NCBI GenBank assembly: GCA_002709085.1
Contig: PAPR01000006.1
Coordinates: forward strand, 1 to 64,000
Source: Pseudooceanicola sp.
Lineage (GTDB): Bacteria > Pseudomonadota > Alphaproteobacteria > Rhodobacterales > Rhodobacteraceae
Direction of reading: 5' to 3'
Length of the DNA: 64,000 bases
Shown here: positions 39,376 through 49,073 of the stretch, piece by piece
Layout of the letters: the number at the start of each line of letters is the position of its first letter
How positions within the stretch are numbered: the stretch's first letter is position 1
Notes under the pieces: generated by a model
What the model was told of the DNA's origin: nothing
The model's database searches: none
What the model saw: the letters and a program-made list of their open reading frames with translations, nothing else
Program-made: the position numbers and the translations under genes

Positions 39376-39397
39376 GGGCGGGGCCAATGCCCCGCCC
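39376..39397 (-). promoter_or_regulatory. Intercistronic hairpin downstream of atpE
   Basis: GGGCGGGGC-CAAT-GCCCCGCCC, perfect 9-bp stem. Confidence 0.55.
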
Positions 39398-39420
39398 CTG
39401 CGTAAGGAACAGCGTCGGTC

Positions 39421-39645
39421 TTAGACGGCGAACATCAGCAGCAGAGCAACGAGGAACGAGAAGATCCCCAGGGCTTCTGCGAATGCGATGCCGATAAAGA
39501 GGGTCGCGGTCTGCGAGGCAGCCGCCGACGGGTTGCGCAATGCGCCGGACAGGAAGTTGCCTGCCACGTTGCCCACACCGATTGCGGCAGCGCCGGAACC
39601 GATTGCTGCGAGGCCTGCGCCGATGTGTGCGAGATCGCCTTCCAT
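39421..39645 (-). CDS. atpE: F0F1 ATP synthase subunit C
   Basis: 74 aa; [67 protein letters not shown]. Confidence 0.97.
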   Translation of the reverse strand: MEGDLAHIGAGLAAIGSGAAAIGVGNVAGNFLSGALRNPSAAASQTATLFIGIAFAEALGIFSFLVALLLMFAV

Positions 39646-39695
39646 GATATATCTCCTTACGATTTTATTGGAAGTTTGGATTTAGTCTTCGAACC

Positions 39696-40457
39696 TTAGT
39701 GGCCCGGATGCAGCGCATCCTTGAGGTACACACAGGTCAGAATGGTGAACACGTAGGCCTGGATGAAGGCCACGAGAACTTCGAGCCCGTACATCGCGGT
39801 GATGGCGACGACGGAGACCGGAGAGATCACGGCGATCGCGGCAAAGCCTGCAAAGACCTTGATCACCGCATGGCCCGCCATGACGTTCCCGGCCAGACGA
39901 ATGGAGTGGCTGACAGGACGCACGAAATACGAGATGATCTCGATGATCGCGAGGATCGGACGCAGTGCCAGCGGCGCGGAGCTGACCCAGAACAGTCCGA
40001 GGAACTTGGTGCCGTTCTTCATGAAGCCGTAGATCGTCACCGTCAGGAAGACCGCGAGCGCCAGCACCACCGTGACCGCGAAATGCGACGTGGTAGTAAA
40101 GGACATCGGGATCAGGCCGAGGAAGTTGGCAAAGACGATGAACATGAACAGGGTCATCACATAGGGGAAGAAGCCGACGGCATCCTTGCCCGCCACGTCT
40201 TCGACCATCTTGTAGACAAAGCCATAGGCCATTTCGGCAATCGACTGTCCGCGCGACGGGATCGTCGCCCGGCGCGAGGTCGCCAGAACCATCAGCGCGA
40301 CGACTGCGACGACGGCCAGCGCCATCCAGAGCGTCGCATTGGTGATCGTGTACCAGTGGACGGGGCCGTCACCGAACAACGGCTCGACGATGAATTGGTC
40401 CATCGGGTGGAAAACCAGTCCGCCCTCGCCCTCTGCCGCTGCTGTCTCAACCGCCAT
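39696..40457 (-). CDS. atpB: F0F1 ATP synthase subunit A
   Basis: [40 protein letters not shown]...[23 protein letters not shown]; start at [10 protein letters not shown]. Confidence 0.96.
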   Translation of the reverse strand: MAVETAAAEGEGGLVFHPMDQFIVEPLFGDGPVHWYTITNATLWMALAVVAVVALMVLATSRRATIPSRGQSIAEMAYGFVYKMVEDVAGKDAVGFFPYVMTLFMFIVFANFLGLIPMSFTTTSHFAVTVVLALAVFLTVTIYGFMKNGTKFLGLFWVSSAPLALRPILAIIEIISYFVRPVSHSIRLAGNVMAGHAVIKVFAGFAAIAVISPVSVVAITAMYGLEVLVAFIQAYVFTILTCVYLKDALHPGH

Positions 40458-40794
40458 CTTGGCCCCTTTCACCTGGTGCCGGAGCATCTCCGACTGCCGT
40501 GTCCTGTCCCTGAACCTCTGCCGCGGTACGCATCATCGTCTTGATGCCAGCCGCGAGGCCCAGCAGTGTAAATATCATCATCATCACGGGCAGCGTGCCG
40601 AGGACGACATCCAACCCGTATCCGATGCCGAAGCCGATCCCCAGACCGGCCACAAGCTCGATCACCATCCGCCAGGCAAGGTTCGCCCCCGAGTAGTGCT
40701 CGTCCCCGCGAGGTTTCGGTACCTGGGTCTTTTTGACCTTGTTGATCCGCTGCTCCAGCTCGGCCATCTGCCGTTTGGGATCGGGATCGGGCAC
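40447..40794 (-). CDS. atpI: AtpI/AtpZ-family ATP synthase accessory protein
   Basis: [56 protein letters not shown]; immediately upstream of atpB. Confidence 0.9.
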   Translation of the reverse strand: MPDPDPKRQMAELEQRINKVKKTQVPKPRGDEHYSGANLAWRMVIELVAGLGIGFGIGYGLDVVLGTLPVMMMIFTLLGLAAGIKTMMRTAAEVQGQDTAVGDAPAPGERGQDGG

Positions 40795-40970
40795 GGTTTC
40801 CCCCTCGGAAAAGTTGCTGCCTTGCTAAGCGGGAGCGATGGCTTAGTCAAGCTGACTCGATATCTACGGACTTCGGTCTCAAAGCCCTGTTTGCAAATGA
40901 TAAAATAAACCAAACAAATGGCGGCGTCGGATTGTCGCGACGCGCGGCCCATCCACATATCGCGCGCCGG

Positions 40971-40996
40971 TATATTCAACTATATGGTTGAGAATG
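40971..40996. promoter_or_regulatory. Candidate ArsR-family operator
   Basis: TATATTCAACTATATGGTTGAGAATGA, imperfect palindrome just upstream of the ArsR gene. Confidence 0.45.
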
Positions 40997-41066
40997 ACGC
41001 CCGGCCATGCGTCAAATGACAGGCGCACCCTGTGCCAACACCCACGCCCCGACCCGCGAGCCGCCC

Positions 41067-41402
41067 ATGACCTCGACCCTCGACACTGTCTTTGCCGCCC
41101 TCGCGGACCCGACCCGGCGCGCGATCCTGTCGATGCTGCTGGAGGACGACATGGCGGTGACCGACGTGGCCGACCCCTTTGAGATGTCGCTGGCCGCGAT
41201 CTCGAAACACCTGACCATCCTGACCCGTGCCGGCCTCATCAGTCAGGAGAAACGCGGACGGGTGAAATGGTGCAAGCTGGAGCCGGACGCGATGAAGGGC
41301 GCCAGCGTCTGGATGCAAGGGTTCGGTCAGTTCGAGCCGGTGAACCTCGACGCGTTCGAGCGTTTCCTGGAACATCATCTCGATACCGCCGAGGAGGAGT
41401 AG
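41067..41402 (+). CDS. ArsR-family HTH regulator
   Basis: STLDTVFAALADPTRRAILSMLLEDDMAVTDVADPFEMSLAAISKHLTILTRAGLISQEKRGRVKWCKLEP; in-frame alternative start 41007. Confidence 0.92.
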   Translation: MTSTLDTVFAALADPTRRAILSMLLEDDMAVTDVADPFEMSLAAISKHLTILTRAGLISQEKRGRVKWCKLEPDAMKGASVWMQGFGQFEPVNLDAFERFLEHHLDTAEEE

Positions 41403-41435
41403 ACCCGACCGCTGCCAAGCCCTGCCTGACCGCGC

Positions 41436-42407
41436 TCAGTCTTCGTCCGAACGCAGGTACCTGGTATTGTCCTTCAGATACTTCAGGAACGTTTGCACCT
41501 TGTTCGTGCGGTGCAAATCCATATGCGTCACCAGCCACAGGCGACTGTCCCATTCGGGCAAGGGCGCATGCACTTGGACCAGATCATCGGTGTCGGAATC
41601 GAAAGTCCGCAGGAAACCCACCCCGACCCCGTTAAGGATCGCCTGCCTCGTCGCCAGGTCGTCACCCGAGCGAAAGACAATCTGCCGTTCGGGAATATGC
41701 TCGCGCATCCAACGCGAGAAAGGCGCGCGGCTGGCGGCATCATCCGCACCGACAAAGCGGTGCCCCTCCATATCGCCGGGGATCGTCGGCATGCCGTACT
41801 TCTCAACATAATCGCGGCTGCCGTAGATCCCGAACTGCAGGCGCAGGAAGGGTTGAACAACATTGTCCGGCTGGCTGGGCGGGCTGCCTGCGCGGATTGC
41901 AACATGCGCCTCGCCGTACTCAAGCCGAAACAGTCGCGCGCTGGTGAGGTAGCGCAGGATGACGTCGGGGTAATCTTTCTGGAACTGCGACAGCACCGGG
42001 ACCAGAAACTCTGCTATTCCGCCGATGGTTGTGACCACCAACTCGCCGGACACATCATTTCCGCGTCCCCGGATCCGCCCGGACAACTGGCTGAACTGAT
42101 CGTCCGTCGCCTGCGCGACGCGCAACAAATCCTGCCCTGCCTCTGTCGCCGTGTATCCACGCGCATGTCGCTGGAACAGCTTGACGCCGAGTCGCCCCTC
42201 CAGCGCATCGATATGACGGATCACCGTTGCATGATGAACCCCCAACACATCGGCAGCCCCTGAGACGGTGCCCAGTCGGGCGACCTGAAAAGCTGTGCGA
42301 ATTTCATCCCAATTATCCAAGACAACCTGCGCGCTGAGGAACCAATCGACGCAAAGAACGCGTTTTTGTGCGTCACCGCAAGGGGAAACGGCGCCCGTCA
42401 GGCTCAC
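41436..42407 (-). CDS. LysR-family regulator
   Basis: NWDEIRTAFQVARLGTVSGAADVLGVHHATVIRHIDALEGRLGVKLFQRHARGYTATEAG. Confidence 0.9.
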   Translation of the reverse strand: MSLTGAVSPCGDAQKRVLCVDWFLSAQVVLDNWDEIRTAFQVARLGTVSGAADVLGVHHATVIRHIDALEGRLGVKLFQRHARGYTATEAGQDLLRVAQATDDQFSQLSGRIRGRGNDVSGELVVTTIGGIAEFLVPVLSQFQKDYPDVILRYLTSARLFRLEYGEAHVAIRAGSPPSQPDNVVQPFLRLQFGIYGSRDYVEKYGMPTIPGDMEGHRFVGADDAASRAPFSRWMREHIPERQIVFRSGDDLATRQAILNGVGVGFLRTFDSDTDDLVQVHAPLPEWDSRLWLVTHMDLHRTNKVQTFLKYLKDNTRYLRSDED

Positions 42408-42533
42408 CCCTTACCAAATTCTGCCCTGCACTCACATCTTGCCCGGATCAGACGGCCAGCCAATGGCGCGTGATGACTGTCACGTCTATAATGGGACTGC
42501 GTCGAGCGAACGACGCCGCGATGGACGACCCCC

Positions 42534-43799
42534 ATGGATGCGCTGTGCCGAGATTGCCTGACGACCTTTATCACCCGCAAGGGTGAGGCTTTGCGCTGCC
42601 CGGCCTGCCGCAGTCCGCGGTGCAGCGCGCATCACGAACTTTTCTCGCTGTCCATCGCCCATATGGATTGCGACGCCTTCTACGCCTCGGTCGAGAAACG
42701 CGACAACCCTGCCCTGGCCGCCAAACCGGTGATTATCGGCGGCGGGCGGCGTGGTGTCGTCTCTACCGCCTGTTATATCGCCCGCATCCGCGGCGTACGC
42801 TCTGCCATGCCGATGTTTCAGGCGTTGAAGCTCTGCCCCGAGGCGGTGGTCATCAAACCCCGAATGGCCGCCTACGTCGAAGCCTCGCAAGCGATCCGCG
42901 CGATGATGGAGGAAATGACCCCTTCGATAGAGCCTCTGTCGCTCGATGAGGCGTTTCTCGACCTCTCGGGGACAGTCAGGTTGCACGGTCATCCCCCCGC
43001 CTGGATGCTCGCCCGCCTGATCAAGCGGATGCGCAAAGAGCTGGGGCTGACCGGCTCTATCGGGCTGTCGCACAACAAGTTTCTGGCCAAGGTCGCTTCT
43101 GACCTCGACAAGCCGCATGGCTTTTCGATCATCGGTGCGGCCGAGACCGACGCGTTTTTGCGCGATAAACCGGTGCGTATGATCTGGGGGGTTGGTGCTG
43201 CGACGCAGGCTTCTCTCGACAAGGCCGGGATTCGCACGTTCAACGACCTCTTGCGATGGGACAGGAGCGATCTGATCGCGCGCTTCGGCTCTATGGGTGA
43301 CCGGCTGTGGCACCTGGCACGCGGGCAGGACCATCGCCGCGTGTCGGCGCATTCGCCGATAAAGTCGATCTCTAACGAGACGACATTCTTTGAGGACACC
43401 GGGAATGCCGACCTGCTGGATGGGCACCTGTGGCGGCTGTCGGAAAAGGTCGGGGATCGGGCCAAGGCCAAGGCGCTGGCCGGCAGGGTCGTCACGCTGA
43501 AACTGAAACGGTCGGATTTTTCGCTGATCTCACGACGGGTGTCCCTGCGCGACCCGGCGCAATTGTCCGACGCCATCTACCGCACGGCGCGCGGGCTGTT
43601 TGACAGCGTTGGACAGCAGGGACCCTACCGTCTGATCGGGGTTGGCATCGCGGACCTCGTCCCCGAGGGCCACGGGGGGACCGCCGGAGACCTGCTCGAC
43701 CCGGATGCCGCACGTCGGGGCAAGGCGGAACGCGCCACGGACGAGATCCGCAAGCGGTTCGGCCCCGACGCGATCCTCAAGGGGCGAGCCTTGCGTTAA
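42534..43799 (+). CDS. dinB: DNA polymerase IV with N-terminal Cys-rich extension
   Basis: AHMDCDAFYASVEKRDNPALAAKPVIIGGGRRGVVSTACYIARIRGVRSAMPMFQALKLCPEAVVIKP; extension MDALCRDCLTTFITRKGEALRCPACRSPRCSAHHE. Confidence 0.95.
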   Translation: MDALCRDCLTTFITRKGEALRCPACRSPRCSAHHELFSLSIAHMDCDAFYASVEKRDNPALAAKPVIIGGGRRGVVSTACYIARIRGVRSAMPMFQALKLCPEAVVIKPRMAAYVEASQAIRAMMEEMTPSIEPLSLDEAFLDLSGTVRLHGHPPAWMLARLIKRMRKELGLTGSIGLSHNKFLAKVASDLDKPHGFSIIGAAETDAFLRDKPVRMIWGVGAATQASLDKAGIRTFNDLLRWDRSDLIARFGSMGDRLWHLARGQDHRRVSAHSPIKSISNETTFFEDTGNADLLDGHLWRLSEKVGDRAKAKALAGRVVTLKLKRSDFSLISRRVSLRDPAQLSDAIYRTARGLFDSVGQQGPYRLIGVGIADLVPEGHGGTAGDLLDPDAARRGKAERATDEIRKRFGPDAILKGRALR

Positions 43800-43808
43800 C
43801 GCGCGGCG

Positions 43809-43952
43809 TCAATGCTCGGCCGTCGCCCGGATCCGTTGGATCGGAGCCCGCCACCTCGTCCACTTTTTCGGAGTGGGGCGCGCCTTGGGTTGCGTGACAG
43901 GCTCGCCGTTTCGCGTCGCCGTCATGAAAGATTTAGCGTATATGTTTAGCAT
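43809..43952 (-). CDS. Small hypothetical basic protein, 47 aa
   Basis: MLNIYAKSFMTATRNGEPVTQPKARPTPKKWTRWRAPIQRIRATAEH preceded by GACAGGAGGTCTCG; divergent from the LysR gene at 44054. Below the track length cutoff. Confidence 0.6.
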   Translation of the reverse strand: MLNIYAKSFMTATRNGEPVTQPKARPTPKKWTRWRAPIQRIRATAEH

Positions 43953-44053
43953 CGAGACCTCCTGTCAATGCGTGTCTGGTCCAATAGACGTAGACCTCAA
44001 CGCCGTGATCCGCTACTCAGGAATTTCTTTGCGATGTAAGTTGAGGTTACATA

Positions 44054-44935
44054 TTGGACTGGTCCGCCCTGCCCCCCATGACCGCGCTTCGTGCCCTCGC
44101 GGCCTATGCTGACACCGGGTCGATGACGGCCGCCGGCGCGCGGCTCAACGTCTCTCACGCGGCAATCAGTCAGCAAATCAAGGGGCTGGAGGACCGCATG
44201 GGCCTGTCCTTGATCGACCGTGCGCGTGGCAAGGGCGGCCTGACCCCCGAAGGCCACGCGCTGGCTGAAACCACGCTGGACGCTTTTGCCAACATCGCCA
44301 TGCTATCGGCCGAACTGACCGGACGCGACGCAGAACGTCCGATCCAAGTGTCCACGACCCCGACCTTTGCCTCCTCCTGGCTGATGCCGCGTCTCGCCGG
44401 CTTCCGCCAGAAGCACCCCGAACTGTCGCTGATGGTGGACCCGACCCCGGAGCTGCGCGAGATCAAGCCCGGCGGGCTGGACATGGCGGTGCGTTACGGC
44501 TCGGGCAACTGGCCGGGGTTGGAGGCCGACCTCATCGTGGAAAGCACCATCGCCATCGTCGCCTCCCCCGACCTTGTCGGAACCGGCGATTTCGAAAGCC
44601 CCGGCGACCTGACCCAATTCCACTGGCTGCAAGAGCTGGGCACCAGCGAAGCCTCGGAATTCCTCAGCCGGTATGGCGCGGTTCTGAACACGGCCAAGGG
44701 TCTCACATCGCTTCCCGGCAACCTCCTGCTGGAGGCCGCACGCGCCGGTCAAGGGATCGGCGTCGCCGCCCGCGCTTTCATTCAACCGGATGTCGATTCA
44801 GGGCGCCTGCGCATCCTGTTCGAGGATACGCGGAACGACGGCTATTACCTCGTCTACCGCCCCGGTGTTATGCGCCCCTCGGCGCGCGCCCTCTATCGCT
44901 GGATCAAATCCGAGACCGAGGCAGAGTTTGGCTGA
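44054..44935 (+). CDS. LysR-family regulator (GcvA-like)
   Basis: LPPMTALRALAAYADTGSMTAAGARLNVSHAAISQQIKGLEDRMGLSLIDRARGKGGLTPEGHAL. Confidence 0.92.
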   Translation: MDWSALPPMTALRALAAYADTGSMTAAGARLNVSHAAISQQIKGLEDRMGLSLIDRARGKGGLTPEGHALAETTLDAFANIAMLSAELTGRDAERPIQVSTTPTFASSWLMPRLAGFRQKHPELSLMVDPTPELREIKPGGLDMAVRYGSGNWPGLEADLIVESTIAIVASPDLVGTGDFESPGDLTQFHWLQELGTSEASEFLSRYGAVLNTAKGLTSLPGNLLLEAARAGQGIGVAARAFIQPDVDSGRLRILFEDTRNDGYYLVYRPGVMRPSARALYRWIKSETEAEFG

Positions 44936-45000
44936 CGCCCGCCCAACGAAAAAGGGCCGCCGGTGATCCCGACGGCCCCAATACCTTACCAAGCCGCGCG

Positions 45001-46524
45001 TCAGCTCGGCCCGATCATAAAGCAAGTCTGGTTCCGGGCCTGTAGGCGACGGCAAGCCAGGTCGGCACGCTCACGCTCCATTCCAAGGAAGTTCGCATCG
45101 AACCCGGTCGGGCGGCGAACCACCTTGCGCAAGGCACCGTCCAGCGCATCGGTCTCTTTCAACGCGACCTGCAACAGGACGCGCTCAGCGGCGTGATGCG
45201 ATTTGAACCGCCCGATGTTTACGCCCCAGTGACGACCGCCCGAGGTTGACACACGGGTCACGACGCGGGGCTCTTCGGGCTCTGCCTTGGGGGTCAGGGC
45301 CCGCGCGAACAGGCCGACAGGCCGCGCGACCGGCGAGATCGCGCCAGTCCCGACCTTGGCCGCTGCGCGCTGCATCACGGCCTTTTCTTTGTCCTGTGCC
45401 GAAGGGGCGGCCTGGGCCGGCTGTGCCATCGCGACATTGGCGGGCATCAAGGATGCCTTCTGCGTCACTTCGGCGACGACCGTGTCGATGACGTCAGACA
45501 TGGCAATCAGCGTCGGTGCATCGGTACTGCCGGGACGCGCCATCGGACGCAAACTGCGTGTGACGGCGGTGTTCAGGCGGATAACCTTTCCAGCGGCGCG
45601 AATCTTGCCGTCAGCCTGCGCCACGGTTTCGACATCGGCATAGACCGGCGCGCGGAGCGATGGCTTGGGCGCACCGGAAGGCGCGCGCTTGAAACCCATA
45701 TCCAGCAATTCCGCGACCTTCGCGTTGCGCGAAGCCGAAGACCGGCCGCCGAACACCGTTGCGATAATCCGTTCATTGCCACGCTCGGCCGAGGCAACAA
45801 GATTGAAACCGGCGGCGCGTGTATAGCCTGTCTTGATCCCGTCCGCCCCCTTGTAGGCGCCCAGAAGCCGACGATTGGTGTTGAGAACTTTCTTGATGCC
45901 GGCATCGGTCTGGGTCCGGGAGAACAGGTTGTAATATTCCGGATAATCATAAAGCACGTGCCGCCCGAGGACCGTCATGTCGCGGGCAGTGGACAAGTGC
46001 CCTTCTTCGGTCAGGCCATGGGCGTTTTTGAAAGTCGTCCGGCTCATCCCGAGGGCCTTGGCGGTGCGGTTCATCCGGCGGGCGAACTTTGCTTCGCTAC
46101 CCTCCAGCGCTTCGCCCAGGGCCGTCGCGGCATCATTGGCCGATTTCACCGAGGCCGCGCGGATCAGATAACGCAGCTTGATCTTCTGTCCCGCGACGAG
46201 GCCCAGCTTCGACGGCGGCTCCGCCGCCGCATTGCGGGAGATCGTCACCGGGGTATCAAGGGTGATCTCACCGTTCCTGATTGCCTCGAAGGTGATGTAA
46301 AGCGTCATCATTTTGGTCAGGGACGCCGGATGCAGCCGGGAATCCGCATTCTCGGAATGCAGAACCTTGCCGGTTCGGGCGTCCATCACAAGTGCTGCGT
46401 AGGGGGCCGCCTGCGCGTTATGCGCAAAGGGTCCTGCCGCGAACACAAACAATGAACTTAGAAATACGAATACGAGCGCCCACCTGCGGGTCGGCTTATA
46501 CTGCCGCTCCATCTTGCCTCTCAA
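45001..46524 (-). CDS. D-alanyl-D-alanine carboxypeptidase with C-terminal SPOR domain
   Basis: AALVMDARTGKVLHSENADSRLHPASLTKMMTLYITFEAI...SAKFARRMNRTAKALGMSRTTFKNAHGL; C-terminal HWGVNIGRFKSHHAAERVLLQVA. Confidence 0.95.
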   Translation of the reverse strand: MRGKMERQYKPTRRWALVFVFLSSLFVFAAGPFAHNAQAAPYAALVMDARTGKVLHSENADSRLHPASLTKMMTLYITFEAIRNGEITLDTPVTISRNAAAEPPSKLGLVAGQKIKLRYLIRAASVKSANDAATALGEALEGSEAKFARRMNRTAKALGMSRTTFKNAHGLTEEGHLSTARDMTVLGRHVLYDYPEYYNLFSRTQTDAGIKKVLNTNRRLLGAYKGADGIKTGYTRAAGFNLVASAERGNERIIATVFGGRSSASRNAKVAELLDMGFKRAPSGAPKPSLRAPVYADVETVAQADGKIRAAGKVIRLNTAVTRSLRPMARPGSTDAPTLIAMSDVIDTVVAEVTQKASLMPANVAMAQPAQAAPSAQDKEKAVMQRAAAKVGTGAISPVARPVGLFARALTPKAEPEEPRVVTRVSTSGGRHWGVNIGRFKSHHAAERVLLQVALKETDALDGALRKVVRRPTGFDANFLGMERERADLACRRLQARNQTCFMIGPS

Positions 46525-46803
46525 TACTGCCTCTGCCGCTGGTTTTCCAACTGGCGATTTTCATTGAACCCAAGCTATCACAGAGCAGGGATCTCCACAA
46601 ATACCTAAAATCCAACGCTTCTGACTATTTTGCGGTATACAACTTGGAGATGTGGTGCGCTGACACTACCGACCTACTAGACAGGCCAATGTGGCGGCAA
46701 TGCGGCGAGAAGATGTCAAGAAACCGCGTCGAATCGAAGCGGACCGACGGCCGCCCGGTGCGGTGCACTCAGGCCTGTTCACCAGTCATCCGCAAAGACC
46801 ACG

Positions 46804-47505
46804 CTAACCTATCGCGTCAACAATCCCGGGCAGGTCCGACAAGGTTGCGATCTGGCGAAAGCGATCACTGCCCTCGGGCGGCTCCGCGTGCTCTAGCGCC
46901 CAAGTGGTTTGACCGGGTACGTAGATACCCCATCCCCCGGCGTCGATCATCGGCACGACATCGGATTTCATCGAGTTGCCGATCATCATCCCCTGCCCCG
47001 GTCCATGTCCATGGCGCTTGAATATGGAATGGTAGACCGCTGTCGTCTTGTCCGAGACAATCTCGATGCCATCGAACACCTCCCCCAGTCCGGACTGCGC
47101 GAGCTTGCGTTCCTGATCCAGCAGATCGCCCTTGGTGATAAGAAGCACGCGATGCGTCTCTGCAACACGGGCGACCACCTCGGCGGCATGGGGCAGCAGA
47201 TCGATGGGATGGCTCAGCATCTCCTGACCCGCTGCGATCAGATCAGCGATGACCGTCCCAGGCACATCATTGTTCGTCACCTCCAGCGCGGTCTCGATCA
47301 TCGACAAAACAAAGCCTTTGATCCCGTATCCGTAGCGACCAATATTGCGGCGCTCTGCGGCGAGCAGGCGTTCCGACAGATGATCGGCCTCTGCATGATC
47401 GCGCAGGAGATCGGCAAAACGCTCCTGCGTCATCTGGAAAAATCGCTCATTCTGCCAAAGCGTGTCGTCGGCATCAAAGCCTATGGTCGTCAGTTTCTGC
47501 GTCAT
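46804..47505 (-). CDS. HAD-family hydrolase
   Basis: LTTIGFDADDTLWQNERFF...HRVLLITKGDLLDQERKLAQSGLG...MMIGNSMKSDVVPMIDAGGWGIYV; track start 48000 is over-extended into clpS antisense. Confidence 0.9.
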   Translation of the reverse strand: MTQKLTTIGFDADDTLWQNERFFQMTQERFADLLRDHAEADHLSERLLAAERRNIGRYGYGIKGFVLSMIETALEVTNNDVPGTVIADLIAAGQEMLSHPIDLLPHAAEVVARVAETHRVLLITKGDLLDQERKLAQSGLGEVFDGIEIVSDKTTAVYHSIFKRHGHGPGQGMMIGNSMKSDVVPMIDAGGWGIYVPGQTTWALEHAEPPEGSDRFRQIATLSDLPGIVDAIG

Positions 47506-47646
47506 CTTCATCCAGCTTTTCGGACAGAGGGCCCGCGCCCCCCTTCCAACTCTTGATCCGAACGTTATATAGAAAGGCCAACTCCTGAAACCCCGGCGCT
47601 TTGCCTTGCGCACGGGCATGTGAGAAACCGGACAGACGGAATACAG

Positions 47647-48021
47647 ATGAGCCTGACGCCGACAAGCAAGCGGCCCATGAACGCGCCAATCGCGGGGCCC
47701 TTGGTGATGACCAAGGGCGACGATGACGATGGTGTGTCCGTCGTCGTAGACACCAAGGCCAAGACCAAACGCCCCCCGCTCTACAAGGTGATGCTGCTGA
47801 ATGACGACTACACGCCGATGGAATTCGTGGTGGCCGTGCTTGAACGATTCTTTGGCATGAACCACGCGCAGGCGTTCGAGATCATGCTGACCGTGCACAA
47901 GCGCGGACTGGCCGTGGTCGGCGTCTTTTCGCATGAGATCGCGGAAACCAAGGTCGCGCAAGTCATGGATTTCGCACGCCAGCATCAACATCCCCTTCAA
48001 TGTACCATGGAAAAGGAATGA
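47647..48021 (+). CDS. clpS: ATP-dependent Clp protease adaptor
   Basis: [83 protein letters not shown]. Confidence 0.96.
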   Translation: MSLTPTSKRPMNAPIAGPLVMTKGDDDDGVSVVVDTKAKTKRPPLYKVMLLNDDYTPMEFVVAVLERFFGMNHAQAFEIMLTVHKRGLAVVGVFSHEIAETKVAQVMDFARQHQHPLQCTMEKE

Positions 48022-48028
48022 CCCGGCC

Positions 48029-49045
48029 GTGACACTTGATCTACGGCTAGATCTGGCCCTGACCCCCGGCGGGCTAACGCTGCCAGAGGGGAAGATCGCT
48101 GTATTTGGCCCGCGCGAAGGACACTATCTAGAGCCCCTGCCAAAAGAACGCGTCGTCGTGGTTTCGACCCAGTTTCCAGATCACGCCTATTTCCAGCGGC
48201 AGGGATTTGACTGCGTCCTCAGGGCGGATGAAATCTATGCCGCCTCGGTCGTGGTCCTGCCTCGCGCCAAGGCGCTGGCCCGCGATTGGATCGCCCAGGC
48301 CCATGCCGCGACGAATGGCCCCGTGATCATCGATGGCCAGAAAGAAGAAGGCATCGAATCCATCCTGCGAGAATGCCGCAAGCGGACGGAGGTTTCAGGC
48401 CCGATCAGCAAGGCGCATGGCAAGCTGTTCTGGTTCACCGGCGGCGCCTTTGATGACTGGATTGCCCCCCCTGCCGACATGCCCGATGGATTTACCACAG
48501 CACCGGGGACGTTTTCGGCGGATGCCGTGGATGCGGCCTCGGCCCTTCTTGCGCAAAGCCTGCCGACAAGCCTTGGCGCCCATGTCATCGATCTGGGGGC
48601 CGGATGGGGGTATCTGAGCGCAAAGGCGCTGGAGCATCCCGGCGTCACGCAGGTGGATCTGGTCGAGGCGGATCACGCCGCGTTGGAGTGCGCCCGAATC
48701 AATGTGACCGACCCACGTGCCCGGTTCCACTGGGCCGATGCCACGGCCTGGACGCCCGAGACACGCGCTGACGCCGTCATCATGAACCCGCCTTTCCATA
48801 TTGCCCGCAAGGCTAATCCCGAACTGGGGCGCGCCTTCATTCGCGCGGCTGCCGGTTGCCTCAAGACCAAGGGCACCCTCTGGATGGTGGCCAACCGACA
48901 TCTCCCCTACGAGCCGCTGCTCGGTGAGCTTTTCACCCAACACGAAGAAATCGCCGGCACCGGATCGTTCAAGGTGATCCGAGCTGCCGTTCCGATCCGG
49001 GCCAAGACCCCGACCCGGCAGCCCCGGCGCAGTCGCGCGCGCTGA
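48029..49045 (+). CDS. RsmC-like class I SAM methyltransferase (putative rRNA guanine-N2 methyltransferase)
   Basis: HVIDLGAGWGYLSAKALEHPGVTQVDLVEADHAALECARIN...DAVIMNPPFHIARKANPELGRAFI. Confidence 0.85.
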   Translation: MTLDLRLDLALTPGGLTLPEGKIAVFGPREGHYLEPLPKERVVVVSTQFPDHAYFQRQGFDCVLRADEIYAASVVVLPRAKALARDWIAQAHAATNGPVIIDGQKEEGIESILRECRKRTEVSGPISKAHGKLFWFTGGAFDDWIAPPADMPDGFTTAPGTFSADAVDAASALLAQSLPTSLGAHVIDLGAGWGYLSAKALEHPGVTQVDLVEADHAALECARINVTDPRARFHWADATAWTPETRADAVIMNPPFHIARKANPELGRAFIRAAAGCLKTKGTLWMVANRHLPYEPLLGELFTQHEEIAGTGSFKVIRAAVPIRAKTPTRQPRRSRAR

Positions 49046-49073
49046 ACCCGTCCGTTTCTAAAAGGAGCGACTC

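Noticed and set aside
42337-42365. Possible EcfG promoter GGAAC-N18-CGTT upstream of dinB
   Set aside because: Spacer of 18 nt is outside the 16-17 nt seen at the better sites, and it lies within or near the LysR 5' end about 170 bp from dinB.
44949-44980. Weak GC hairpin after the GcvA-like LysR gene as a terminator
   Set aside because: Imperfect stem (GGGCCG...CGGCCC with large loop) and no T-tract; not confidently a terminator.
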